Of a stretch of 58,299 nucleotides of DNA, positions 50,816 to 58,299 are shown one piece after another. Source of the DNA: an uncultured Oscillospiraceae bacterium. GTDB taxonomy: Bacteria; Bacillota; Clostridia; Oscillospirales; Oscillospiraceae. The translations under genes and the position numbers were made by a program. Every line of letters starts with the position of its first letter. The first letter of the stretch is position 1. Under the pieces are notes generated by a model. It was not told the DNA's origin. It did no database searches and worked only from the letters and a program-made list of their open reading frames with translations. The stretch is from the NCBI GenBank assembly GCA_900754515.1, contig CAAEDD010000197.1:1-58299 (forward strand), read 5' to 3'.

Positions 50816-50844
50816 AGTATAGCATACCATTATTTCAGCGTCAA
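50816..50844 (-). promoter_or_regulatory. Promoter of the CNNM pair
   Basis: On the minus strand TTGACG (50839-50844) and TATACT (50816-50821) are 17 bases apart, about 40 bases before the start codon. Confidence 0.8.
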
Positions 50845-51168
50845 TATTCCCTGGGTTTTTGTTGCACTTACAAAACGTTTTTGTCCATGCCCCGTCCGCT
50901 GTCCGGCAAGCATGTCACCACCGGGGCAAAGTGCCATTTCGGCGTGCAATATCTTTCCCACTTTTTCCTTTGGGACTGCGCAGGCGGTCTTCATCCGGTT
51001 TTTAGGGCTGCCTCCTGTACTTTTATTATGCCTGATGTGAGAGTAATGTGTACCGGTTTCCATTTCCAAAAACTTCGATAAAGTTCTGACAATAGCGCGT
51101 TTTGCACAAAATAAGTCGTTTTTCCTTGTCAATTATTCTGAATTTTCGGTTATACGCCCAGCTTTCTA
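50845..51168. other. Non-coding stretch between divergent promoters
   Basis: About 320 bases lie between the CNNM promoter and the sugar-locus promoter. Reading frames of about 100 codons exist on the minus strand but lack a ribosome binding site and a recognisable product. I see no terminator, repeat or riboswitch here. Confidence 0.5.
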
Positions 51169-51197
51169 TTGACATGTTACTCATCTGCAAATATACT
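51169..51197 (+). promoter_or_regulatory. Promoter of the transketolase/TRAP operon
   Basis: TTGACA (51169-51174) and TATACT (51192-51197) are 17 bases apart, about 70 bases before the first gene. Confidence 0.85.
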
Positions 51198-51208
51198 TGT
51201 ATTACAAG
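51196..51208. promoter_or_regulatory. FadR/GntR-type operator
   Basis: CTTGT-ATT-ACAAG is a 13-base perfect dyad that contains TNGTNNNACNA, the consensus of FadR-subfamily GntR repressors. It begins at the last bases of the -10 and covers the transcription start. The regulator encoded at 57255 is the obvious ligand-responsive repressor. Confidence 0.7.
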
Positions 51209-51267
51209 CTAACAAAATCATAACATAAGTAGTAACGAATAACAGGATAAAACAGGAGATGAAAACC

Positions 51268-52290
51268 ATGAATGTAGTAATGATCGGCACCGGCGACATT
51301 GCCTACTCCCATGGGCGGGCTGTCGTCAAATTGGGCGGCGCAGTGATAGCCGCCTTTGATGTGAACCGAGCGGGCCTGGAAAAGTACTGCGCGGAGTTCG
51401 GCAGCGAGGCTCTCAGCTATGAGCAGCTGGACGAGTGGATACCCAAGGCGGATTACGTTGTGCTCTGCACTCCTCCCACCAAGCGTCTGGACTATGTGGA
51501 GAAGGTTCTCTCCGCCCATGTGCCCCTGTACATGGAAAAGCCCATTGCCACCACTCTGGAGGATGCCAAGAAGCTCAAGGACATGGAGCAGAAGTACAAC
51601 GCAAAAATCATCGTCGGCTTTGCCCACCGCTACCGCCCCGCCTTCCAGAAACTCCACGAGCTGGTTGCTTCCGGCGCTCTGGGCGAGCCCGTCAACGTCT
51701 TCGACCACCGCGTAGGCCCCGGCTTCGGCTTCAGAGGCAGCTACTTTGCTCCCTCCTGGCGCACCGACCCCAAACTGGCCTGCGGCTTCACCATTGAGTC
51801 CATCTCCCATGAGTGGAACCTGCTCACCTCTCTGTGCGGCGAGTTTGAGACCATGAGCGCCAATGTCTGGTGCACCATTGACAGTCTCCCCACCTACGAC
51901 ACCAACTTCTCTGCCACTATGAAGATAAAGAAGGGCGGCATCGCCACCATCACCGCCAGCTGGAGCAGCGATTTGGGTTCCAACCTGAAAGGCTACATCG
52001 GCACCAAGGGCACGGCCTTCCTCAGAGGAAGGGACATGTTCGAGTTTGACGAGCTCACCTACAAGACCGAGGACATGGCTCAGGCCGTCACCATCACCTA
52101 CAACGACTCCTACAAGTTTGACCAGGATGGAGTCATCTTCCCCATCCACCAGCATTTCCAGGACTGCCTGAAAAACGGCACCCCTATCTGCACACCTCTG
52201 GACGAGGGCATCAAGGTTCTGAAGCTCTCCACTCTGGCACTGGAATCCTCCCGTGAGCACAAGGAGATCATTCTTGCAGAAAGGATGTAA
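51268..52290 (+). CDS. Gfo/Idh/MocA-family oxidoreductase
   Basis: This 340-residue NAD(P)-dependent dehydrogenase has an N-terminal Rossmann fold (VVMIGTGDIAYSHG), the conserved EKPIA motif (residue 91 region, with Lys) and the C-terminal alpha/beta domain with GGFTIES-like HE-containing substrate loop (CGFTIESISHEWNLL). It probably oxidises or reduces a sugar, polyol or sugar acid imported by the TRAP system. ATG 51268 has AGGAG 9 bases upstream; ATG 51259 directly abuts that site and is less likely. Codon use is strongly biased to preferred codons. Confidence 0.9.
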   Translation: MNVVMIGTGDIAYSHGRAVVKLGGAVIAAFDVNRAGLEKYCAEFGSEALSYEQLDEWIPKADYVVLCTPPTKRLDYVEKVLSAHVPLYMEKPIATTLEDAKKLKDMEQKYNAKIIVGFAHRYRPAFQKLHELVASGALGEPVNVFDHRVGPGFGFRGSYFAPSWRTDPKLACGFTIESISHEWNLLTSLCGEFETMSANVWCTIDSLPTYDTNFSATMKIKKGGIATITASWSSDLGSNLKGYIGTKGTAFLRGRDMFEFDELTYKTEDMAQAVTITYNDSYKFDQDGVIFPIHQHFQDCLKNGTPICTPLDEGIKVLKLSTLALESSREHKEIILAERM

Positions 52291-52293
52291 GTC

Positions 52294-53139
52294 ATGGATC
52301 AGAAAGAATTGATCGCGCTGAAAAACAAGGCCACGGAGCTGCGCATCCGTGTGATAGACATGATATGGAAGGCTCAGAGCGGCCATCCCGGCGGCTCCCT
52401 GTCCGTTGCGGATTTCGTCACTGCCTGCTACTTCCACTTCATGAGAGTGGACCCCAATAACCCCCGCTGGGCTGACCGGGACCGCTTCGTGCTGTCCAAG
52501 GGCCATGTATGCCCCGCCCAGTATGCGGCTCTGGCAATGAAAGGCTTCTTCCCCATGGAGGTGCTGGACACCCTTCGCAAGGAGGGCTCCATGCTCCAGG
52601 GACATCCCAGCATGAACAAGTGCCCCGGCATCGACATCTCCACCGGCTCCCTGGGCCAGGGCTTCGCCTGCGGTGTGGGCATGGCCATGGCCGGCAAGAT
52701 GGACGGCAAGGACTACCGTGTCTACGTGGCCGTGGGGGACGGCGAGTGCCAGGAGGGCGAGATCTGGGAAGCTGCCCAGACCGCCCACAAGTACAAGCTG
52801 GACAACCTGGTGGTATTCGTAGACAACAACGGCCTCCAGCTGGACGGCACCACCGACGAGGTCATGCCAAACATAGACCTGGGTAAGAAGTTTGCCGCCT
52901 TTGGATTTGACACCTATGAGATAGACGGCAACGACATGGAGCAGGTAGTGGCTGCCCTGGAACTGGCCAGAGTGGTAAAGAACGGCCGCCCCAAGTGCAT
53001 ATTCGCCCACACCGTCAAGGGCAAGGGCGTAAGCTACATGGAAAACCAGGTCGGCTGGCACGGAGTGGCCCCCAACGCCGGGGAATACAAACAGGCTATA
53101 GAGGAGCTGAAAGCCCTCTATATTGAGAAGGAGGCCTGA
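52294..53139 (+). CDS. Transketolase, N-terminal (TPP pyrophosphate) subunit
   Basis: This 281-residue half-transketolase has SGHPGGSLSVADF (substrate/TPP His), LSKGHVCPAQYAAL, STGSLGQGFACGVGMA and the TPP/Mg motif VGDGECQEGEIWEA through DNNG. Splitting of transketolase into two chains is common in anaerobes and in dedicated catabolic pathways such as apulose-4-phosphate or sulfosugar transketolases. It starts 3 bases after the dehydrogenase gene. Confidence 0.93.
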   Translation: MDQKELIALKNKATELRIRVIDMIWKAQSGHPGGSLSVADFVTACYFHFMRVDPNNPRWADRDRFVLSKGHVCPAQYAALAMKGFFPMEVLDTLRKEGSMLQGHPSMNKCPGIDISTGSLGQGFACGVGMAMAGKMDGKDYRVYVAVGDGECQEGEIWEAAQTAHKYKLDNLVVFVDNNGLQLDGTTDEVMPNIDLGKKFAAFGFDTYEIDGNDMEQVVAALELARVVKNGRPKCIFAHTVKGKGVSYMENQVGWHGVAPNAGEYKQAIEELKALYIEKEA

Positions 53140-53141
53140 GC

Positions 53142-54074
53142 ATGGAAACTAAAAAGATTCCAACCCGCAACGGCTTCGGCGAGGCCATCGTTGAGCTGGG
53201 CAAGGAAAACAAGGATATTCTGGTAGTTGACATAGACATCGGCAAATCCTGCAAGACCGGCGAGTTCAGAAAGCAGCTGCCGGAACAGTACATAAACGTG
53301 GGCATAGCCGAGCAGAACGGTGCCGGCGTAGCCGCCGGCCTTGCCACCTGTGGCAAGATACCCTTTGTGGTCACTTACGCTGCCTTCGGTTCCATGCGTA
53401 TCTGCGAGATGATACGTCAGGAAATATGCTATCCCAGGCTGAATGTCAAGATTGCCTGCTCCCACGGCGGCGTCACCCCAGCCAACGACGGCGCCAGCCA
53501 TCAGGCCATTGAGGACATGGGCATCCTCCGTACCATTCCCAACATGACAGTCATTATGCCCGCCGATTTTGCCTCTGCAAAGGCCCTGGTAAAGAAGGCC
53601 GCCGCCTTTGACGGTCCGGTATACCTGCGCTTTACCAGAGATGCGGTGCCGGTAATTTACGATGAGAGCGAAGACTTTGAGATAGGCAAAGCAAAGCATC
53701 TGCGTGAAGGCAAGGATGTGTCCATTATCGCCAATGGCGACACCGTCTGCCTGGCCCTCCAGGCCGCTGAGATTCTGGCGGACAGGGGCATTCAGGCACG
53801 GGTGCTGGACATGCACACCATAAAGCCGTTGGATGTGGAAGCTGTAAACGCCTGCATAGACGATACAGGAAAGATAATCACTGTGGAGGACCACAATATC
53901 TTAAACGGTCTGGGAAGTGCCGTTGCAGAGGTCATTGCCGAGCGCGGCAAGGGCAGGCTCAAGCGCGTGGGCATTCAGGACCAGTTCGGTCAGTCCGCTC
54001 CCTATGAACGGCTGCTGGAAATGAACGGCATTACCGTTGAAAACCTCATTGCCCTGGCTCTGGGCCAGTGGTAA
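53142..54074 (+). CDS. Transketolase, C-terminal (pyrimidine-binding) subunit
   Basis: This 310-residue half carries the Pyr domain (INVGIAEQNGAGVAAGLA, with the catalytic Glu that activates TPP; FGSMRICEMIRQE) and the transketolase C-terminal domain (about 185-305; ARVLDMHTIKPLD). Together with the preceding subunit it forms one active transketolase that moves a two-carbon unit between a ketose and an aldose. GGAGG lies upstream, inside the first half gene. Confidence 0.93.
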   Translation: METKKIPTRNGFGEAIVELGKENKDILVVDIDIGKSCKTGEFRKQLPEQYINVGIAEQNGAGVAAGLATCGKIPFVVTYAAFGSMRICEMIRQEICYPRLNVKIACSHGGVTPANDGASHQAIEDMGILRTIPNMTVIMPADFASAKALVKKAAAFDGPVYLRFTRDAVPVIYDESEDFEIGKAKHLREGKDVSIIANGDTVCLALQAAEILADRGIQARVLDMHTIKPLDVEAVNACIDDTGKIITVEDHNILNGLGSAVAEVIAERGKGRLKRVGIQDQFGQSAPYERLLEMNGITVENLIALALGQW

Positions 54075-54160
54075 ATTCGGAGTGTAAACTCTCCGGTCCT
54101 TTATTCGGTTCAATAAATATTGAAAAATACAACACAAAATCACTGAGGAGGAAAACTACT

Positions 54161-55201
54161 GTGAAAAAATTCTTGGCACTTCTTCTGGCGGTTCTGATGA
54201 TCGCCTCCCTGGCAGCCTGCTCCGGCGGCTCCGACACATCCGGCGATACCGCCCAGAGCGGCGACGGCTCAGCTGAATACGACAAGATAACTCTCACCAT
54301 GGCCGTCAACGGCACCGACACCCAGATTGACACCAAGGTCGGCGAAGAGTTTGCCCGTCTGGTGGAAGAAGCTACCGGCGGCAACGTAATCATCGATGTG
54401 TTCCCCAATGACCAGCTGGCCGGCGGCAACGCCACCAAGGGCATGGAGATGCTGGCCGACGGCTCCGTGGATATCGCCGCCTATGCCACCGTCACCATGG
54501 GAGCTCTGGATGAGCGTCTCACCATCGGCATTACCCCCTGGATCTTTGACGATTACACCGACGCCCGCACCACTATCGATGAGACCGGCCTGGACTACTA
54601 CGCCGATATTCTTGCCGGGCAGAACATCACCCTTCTGGGTTCCTTCCACAACGGCTTCAGGCAGCTGACCAATAACAAGCGCCCCGTTCTGACTCCCGAT
54701 GATCTGGCCGGTCTCAAGATACGCACCCCCGGCAGCGCCATCTATCAGGATACCTTCACCGCTCTGGGTGCAAGCCCCTCTACCCTCAACTGGAGTGAGT
54801 GCTTCACCGCCCTGCAGCAGGGCACCATTGACGGCCAGGAAAACGGTTTGAGCATTACCAACACCTCCGGTGTTCTGGAAGTCCAGCCCTATGTCACCAT
54901 CTGGAGCTACAGCTACGAAAACGACCTGCTTATGTTCAACTCCGATGTGTGGAACAGTCTGAATGAGGCTACTCAGCAGGTGCTGAAAGAGAAGGCTGTG
55001 GAGGCCTGCAACTGGGGCCGCGACATAGTGGAGGCTGAGCACGACACCTTGATTGAGGAGTTCAGGGCAGAAGGCATTCAGGTTGACGTTCTCACCGATG
55101 AGCAGCTCCAGCTCTTCAAGGACAAGGTAGCCGACGTCAAGGCCGACTTCCTTGCCAAGTTTGATGCTGAAGCCCTGGCGGCCTTCGGTATAGAGGGATA
55201 A
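54161..55201 (+). CDS. TRAP transporter solute-binding lipoprotein, DctP family
   Basis: This 346-residue binding protein has a lipoprotein signal (KKFLALLLAVLMIASLAAC, lipobox LAAC) and the DctP fold with the conserved Arg region LAGLKIRTPGSAIYQ (Arg binds the ligand carboxylate). Start is a GTG at 54161, 9 bases after GAGGAGG. Most DctP ligands are carboxylates such as sugar acids. It is encoded after the transketolase and before the TRAP membrane subunits. Confidence 0.92.
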   Translation: MKKFLALLLAVLMIASLAACSGGSDTSGDTAQSGDGSAEYDKITLTMAVNGTDTQIDTKVGEEFARLVEEATGGNVIIDVFPNDQLAGGNATKGMEMLADGSVDIAAYATVTMGALDERLTIGITPWIFDDYTDARTTIDETGLDYYADILAGQNITLLGSFHNGFRQLTNNKRPVLTPDDLAGLKIRTPGSAIYQDTFTALGASPSTLNWSECFTALQQGTIDGQENGLSITNTSGVLEVQPYVTIWSYSYENDLLMFNSDVWNSLNEATQQVLKEKAVEACNWGRDIVEAEHDTLIEEFRAEGIQVDVLTDEQLQLFKDKVADVKADFLAKFDAEALAAFGIEG

Positions 55202-55214
55202 AATCTGCTTCGAC

Positions 55215-55243
55215 CGGGAAGAGCTGAAACTCAGCTCTTCCCG
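55215..55243 (+). other. Intercistronic stem-loop after the DctP gene
   Basis: Perfect 13-bp stem (55215-55227 with 55231-55243, loop AAC) without a T-run, between the binding protein and membrane subunit genes. It likely protects the upstream message from 3' exonucleases and gives an excess of binding protein. Confidence 0.75.
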
Positions 55244-55269
55244 TAGATGATAGAATGGAAGGAGCTGCC

Positions 55270-55797
55270 ATGATAAAAAAGATCATCGACAACATTGAGG
55301 AGATCGTCTGTCTGATCTCCCTGTCTGTGATGACATTGTTAACCTTTGCAAACGTCGTCACCCGCTATGTCTTTAATTTCTCCATGAACTTTGCAGAAGA
55401 GATCTCCACCTACATGTTTGTACTTCTCAGCCTCTTTGGAGCTTCCATTGCCGCCAAGCGTGGTGCGCACCTGGGCTTTACACTGCTTGCCGACCATGTG
55501 CCAAAGATCGTGGCCCGCTCCTTTGAGGTTCTCTCCGCCCTGGCCGGTATACTGTTTGCCGGCGTTATCTTCTACTACGGCATAGACATGACCGTCACCC
55601 AGTTTCAGAGGGGTCAGCTGTCCCTTGGCGCTCAAATACCCGAATGGATATACGGCTCCTTTGTGCCCCTGGGCTCGTTTTTCCTGATGCTCCGCTTCCT
55701 TGAACTGCTTGTAAAAGCCCTGAAGGGAGAGGCGGCTGCCCGCGAGGACGTATTGGCTGAGGCCATGGCGGTATCCGGTACAGAGAAGGAGGGTTAA
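55270..55797 (+). CDS. TRAP transporter small membrane subunit, DctQ family
   Basis: This 175-residue protein has four TM helices (about 12-35, 50-70, 88-110, 130-150) and the conserved FAEEISTYMFVLLSLFGAS of DctQ. ATG 55270 follows AAGGAG by 5 bases; the in-frame ATG at 55255 is too early for that site. Confidence 0.93.
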   Translation: MIKKIIDNIEEIVCLISLSVMTLLTFANVVTRYVFNFSMNFAEEISTYMFVLLSLFGASIAAKRGAHLGFTLLADHVPKIVARSFEVLSALAGILFAGVIFYYGIDMTVTQFQRGQLSLGAQIPEWIYGSFVPLGSFFLMLRFLELLVKALKGEAAAREDVLAEAMAVSGTEKEG

Positions 55798-55800
55798 GCA

Positions 55801-57093
55801 ATGGTAACAACTATACTGTTTGGTCTTTTTGCGATGCTTCTGCTGCTGGGCGCCCCCATCGCCATCTGCCTTGGCATGTCCAGCGTCGCCTCCATGATAG
55901 CTCTGGGCGCCGGAAGATCCCTGGACGTAGTTCTGGGCACCGTGCCCCAGCTGGTCTCCGCCGCCATAACCAAGTCCGTTCTGATGGCCATCCCCTTTTT
56001 CATTCTGGGCGGCAACATCATGGAAAAATCCGGCATATCCTCCAGGCTTATTAAGCTGGCTCAAACCTGCGTAGGTCACTTCAAAGGCGGCGTGGCCATG
56101 GTGTGTGTGCTGGTAGCCTGCTTCTTTGCAGCCATTTCCGGCTCAGGCCCTGCCACAGTGGCAGCACTGGGCCTGATTCTCATACCCGCCATGATAGAGG
56201 TCGGCTACAAGCCCTCCTTTGCTGCGGCACTGATGGCCACGGCCGGCGCCATCGGCGTTATCATCCCGCCCTCCATCACCTTCGTGGTATATGGCTCAAT
56301 CTCCGATGTCTCCATCGGCGACCTGTTTATCTCCGGTGTGTTGCCCGGCCTGCTCATGGGTGCCGCCCTTATTATAGTCACTCTGTGGCTGGGGCGCAAA
56401 ACCAATCTGAAGCTGCTGCCCAGGTCCAGCTGGAAAGAGCGCTGGGTCGCATTCAAGGAGGCATTCTGGGGACTGTTGATGCCGGTCATTATCCTGGGCG
56501 GCATTTATGGCGGTATCTTCACCCCAACTGAGGCAGCCGCCGTCTCCGCGGTATATGGTCTGTTCGTCGGCTTGTTTGTCTACCGCACACTAAGTCTGAA
56601 GGACATGAAGAAGATCATAATCGACTCCGCCTCCACAACCGCAGTCGTTATGCTCATCACCGCCGCGGCTTCTCTCTTTGCCTATGTACTGACCCGCGCT
56701 CGCATCGACGTTGCTATAAGCTCCGCTCTGGAGTCTTTTGCCGGCGGCAATACGGTGGTCTTCCTAATCATCGTCAACGTCTGTCTGCTGATTGCCGGGT
56801 GCTTCCTGGACTCTACCTCCGCCCTGTACATCTTTACCCCGCTGTTCCTGCCTGTGGCTCAGGCTCTGGGCATGAATCTGGTGCACTTCGGCACCATAAT
56901 GATTGTGAACCTGGCCATCGGCCTGGTGACTCCGCCAGTGGGCGTAAACCTTTATGTGGCCTGCGGTATTGCAAACATCGATTTGAAAGCAATATCCAAG
57001 GCAGTAGTCCCGCTTATACTGGCCTCCCTGGTAGTTCTCTTGCTTGTCACCTATGTACCGCAGCTCTCCCTGGCTTTGCTGGGTGGAGCCTAA
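55801..57093 (+). CDS. TRAP transporter large membrane subunit, DctM family
   Basis: This 430-residue permease has about twelve TM helices and typical DctM segments: AIPFFILGGNIMEKSGIS, AAISGSGPATVAALG, PPSITFVVYG and the C-terminal TPPVGVNLYVACGIA. It couples uptake of the DctP-bound solute to the Na+ or proton gradient. AAGGAGG precedes the ATG. Confidence 0.95.
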   Translation: MVTTILFGLFAMLLLLGAPIAICLGMSSVASMIALGAGRSLDVVLGTVPQLVSAAITKSVLMAIPFFILGGNIMEKSGISSRLIKLAQTCVGHFKGGVAMVCVLVACFFAAISGSGPATVAALGLILIPAMIEVGYKPSFAAALMATAGAIGVIIPPSITFVVYGSISDVSIGDLFISGVLPGLLMGAALIIVTLWLGRKTNLKLLPRSSWKERWVAFKEAFWGLLMPVIILGGIYGGIFTPTEAAAVSAVYGLFVGLFVYRTLSLKDMKKIIIDSASTTAVVMLITAAASLFAYVLTRARIDVAISSALESFAGGNTVVFLIIVNVCLLIAGCFLDSTSALYIFTPLFLPVAQALGMNLVHFGTIMIVNLAIGLVTPPVGVNLYVACGIANIDLKAISKAVVPLILASLVVLLLVTYVPQLSLALLGGA

Positions 57094-57119
57094 TAATACA
57101 ATTTAATACATATATAGGC

Positions 57120-57160
57120 AAAAATACGGGCGTGGCTTGCAAAACCATGCCCGTATTTTT
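57120..57160 (+). terminator. Terminator of the TRAP operon
   Basis: A 12-bp stem with one G-T pair (57124-57135 with 57145-57156) flanked by A- and T-runs. The regulator gene behind it therefore has its own promoter. Confidence 0.9.
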
Positions 57161-57192
57161 GAAAAAAACAGCAGTTTAAGTCTGTCTAAGTA

Positions 57193-57244
57193 TTGACAAT
57201 CTCATGAGACAAATGCTAAAATTATTGTAAAATTTGTATGACGA
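57193..57244 (+). promoter_or_regulatory. FadR-type regulator promoter and operator candidate
   Basis: TTGACA (57193-57198) and TAAAAT (57217-57222) are 18 bases apart, with the palindrome TCTCATGAGA (57200-57209) in the spacer. TTGTATGACGA (57234-57244) fits TNGTNNNACNA and lies between the -10 and the ribosome binding site. TTGTAA (57225-57230) and TTACAA (57246-57251) form a wider dyad around it. Confidence 0.6.
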
Positions 57245-57254
57245 GGTTACAACA

Positions 57255-57938
57255 ATGCCCCCTTTCAGTCCTGTTACCAGCAGCAAACTTTATATTCAGA
57301 TTTACAATCAAATAAAGGACGCCATTTTAAACGGCAGCTTTAAGGTGGGCGATAAACTACCCAGTGAAAAGGAGTTCTGCGAGATGTTCGGTGTCAGCCG
57401 CGTTCCTGTACGGGAGGCGCTGAGCGCTCTTGAACTCAACGGTCTGGTTGAGTCTGTGCATGGAGCGGGTGTTTTTGTCAAGGAAGTCAGCGTACTTACC
57501 AATGACTGGATAGAAGAAACCGATCCTCAGGATATTATCCAGACCAGAAAGCTGATAGAACCGGAGATCGCCCGCTGTGCGGCGCTGCACATCAGCGAGG
57601 CGGAAAAACAGCGGATGCGGGAGATCATGGAGAGATTCCGTCAGGAGGCGGAGGACAACCGCTATTCTGAGATAACCGACAGGGACTTCCATATGAGCAT
57701 CGCCAGGGCCAGCGGCAACCACATGTATATGGTCATGTGCGATATGGTATGGAAAGCCATGAAGCAGCGGATGTGGAGCCTTATCCTCAGCCGCACCGTC
57801 ACCGCAGAGGAAAACCGCAAGCAGCACTACAAAGAACACATGGAGATAGCCCAGGCCATTCTGGACGGCAAATCCGAACTGGCCTATAACTATATGAAGG
57901 CCCATATGGAGGATCTGGAGCGGCGCTACTGGTCCTGA
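57255..57938 (+). CDS. GntR-family regulator, FadR subfamily
   Basis: This 227-residue repressor has an N-terminal winged helix (about 8-72; LPSEKEFCEMFGVSRVPVRE and GLVESVHGAGVFV) and an all-helical FCD effector domain (about 85-220) with metal-ligand residues in DRDFHMSIARASGNHMY. ATG 57255 has GAGG 8 bases upstream; a TTG at 57234 would put the operator inside the gene. It most likely represses the operon starting at 51268 and responds to its substrate. Confidence 0.92.
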   Translation: MPPFSPVTSSKLYIQIYNQIKDAILNGSFKVGDKLPSEKEFCEMFGVSRVPVREALSALELNGLVESVHGAGVFVKEVSVLTNDWIEETDPQDIIQTRKLIEPEIARCAALHISEAEKQRMREIMERFRQEAEDNRYSEITDRDFHMSIARASGNHMYMVMCDMVWKAMKQRMWSLILSRTVTAEENRKQHYKEHMEIAQAILDGKSELAYNYMKAHMEDLERRYWS

Positions 57939-57947
57939 GAGAAAAGC

Positions 57948-57987
57948 CATAGAAAAAGGAAGGGGAAATTCCCTTCCTTTTTCTATG
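57948..57987. terminator. Bidirectional terminator
   Basis: Perfect 17-bp stem (57948-57964 with 57971-57987, loop GAAATT) containing A- and T-runs, between the regulator gene and the convergent gene at 58003. Confidence 0.92.
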
Positions 57988-58002
57988 ACTATTTTTGAGG
58001 CA

Positions 58003-58299
58003 TCATCCCGCCTGCTCGGCCACATATATGGAGGCGCGGCTCTGGATAGTACTCACCGTATCCTCCAGGCTCTTGTCTCCGGCAAAGTAGGCGGCGGCCT
58101 CGGTGCTGATTATCTCGGTGAGGGTGTCGTCCTGCCTTGCCATCTTCTCCGTGGAATAGACCAGCTCCCGGAGTTTGTCCGCATCTTCCTTAGTAAAGCT
58201 CTGGGCGGGGTTTTTCTCGTCTTCCCTTATCTCCTTTTCCAGAAGCTTGTCAAAGGACGCTGTGGTAACCGGTATACCGTAGACCAGGCTGCCGCCATA
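58003..58299 (-). CDS. C-terminal part of a probable extracellular solute-binding protein
   Basis: Only the last 98 residues are in the window; the gene continues beyond 58299. The end reads TEIISTEAAAYFAGDKSLED followed by TVSTIQSRASIYVAEQ, the C-terminal pattern of sugar-type ABC solute-binding proteins of Firmicutes. The N-terminus, signal peptide and transporter partners are outside the window. Confidence 0.7.
   Translation of the reverse strand, partial: YGGSLVYGIPVTTASFDKLLEKEIREDEKNPAQSFTKEDADKLRELVYSTEKMARQDDTLTEIISTEAAAYFAGDKSLEDTVSTIQSRASIYVAEQAG

Noticed and set aside
50830..51132. 100-codon minus-strand frame between the CNNM and sugar-locus promoters
   Set aside because: It would be read through the CNNM promoter, lacks a ribosome binding site and shows no recognisable domain.
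51202..53061. 619-codon minus-strand frame opposite the dehydrogenase and transketolase genes
   Set aside because: The same codon-bias shadow; the plus strand has complete catalytic motifs and ribosome binding sites.

Overview
The window looks like a chromosomal segment of a strictly anaerobic, endospore-forming Clostridia-type Firmicute, possibly an Oscillospirales-like gut organism. The grounds are spoIIR, an agr-type peptide quorum-sensing locus, a ferredoxin-linked 2-oxoacid oxidoreductase, an [FeFe] hydrogenase, 4Fe-4S flavin reductases, and SigA promoters with strong AGGAGG ribosome binding sites. The taxon is inferred from gene content only. I see no rRNA, tRNA, CRISPR array, transposase or phage gene.

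Layout. 1-3521 is an agr-like locus: agrB and a 49-residue agrD on the minus strand, divergent from an XRE regulator, a LytTR response regulator and a GHKL sensor kinase. 3776-20760 is a long minus-strand catabolic locus: a four-subunit 2-oxoacid:ferredoxin oxidoreductase, a fused CoA-transferase, an AbrB-type membrane protein, a complete Opp-type peptide ABC transporter and two M20 dipeptidases. A two-gene cassette of unknown function (a ferredoxin-domain protein plus a protein beginning MSHTLHR) lies at both ends of it. A divergent LysR gene follows. The simplest reading is peptide uptake, hydrolysis, oxidative decarboxylation of the derived 2-oxoacids to acyl-CoA, and CoA transfer, with electrons going to ferredoxin.

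22018-24999 is a csoR-copA copper operon with two operator palindromes on its promoter; the 3' end of copA carries a CopZ-like domain with its own internal ribosome binding site. 25128-27391 is a single-gene unit for an old-yellow-enzyme-type reductase. 27556-29624 is an [FeFe] hydrogenase coupled to an ECF S-component-like protein. 29773-31653 is an ECF sigma factor with a membrane partner. A 573-base gene-free stretch (31654-32226) follows, full of hairpins and built on three copies of one palindrome spaced 235-243 bases apart.

32227-44956 is mostly housekeeping and regulation: a polytopic membrane protein, a nucleotidyltransferase-like protein, an Ig-like surface protein, a GH13 glucosidase, ispE, a preQ1 riboswitch controlling queT-queF, spoIIR, an FAH-family enzyme, a BlaI/BlaR1-like pair, a two-component system and a PepSY protein. 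45146-48225 is an AT-rich island with an MBOAT O-acyltransferase and an SGNH partner. 48228-50776 holds two CNNM/CorC-type transporters. 51169-57987 is a carbohydrate or sugar-acid locus (Gfo/Idh dehydrogenase, split transketolase, TRAP transporter, FadR-type regulator) with matching FadR-type operator candidates at its two promoters. The window ends in the C-terminus of a probable sugar-binding protein gene.
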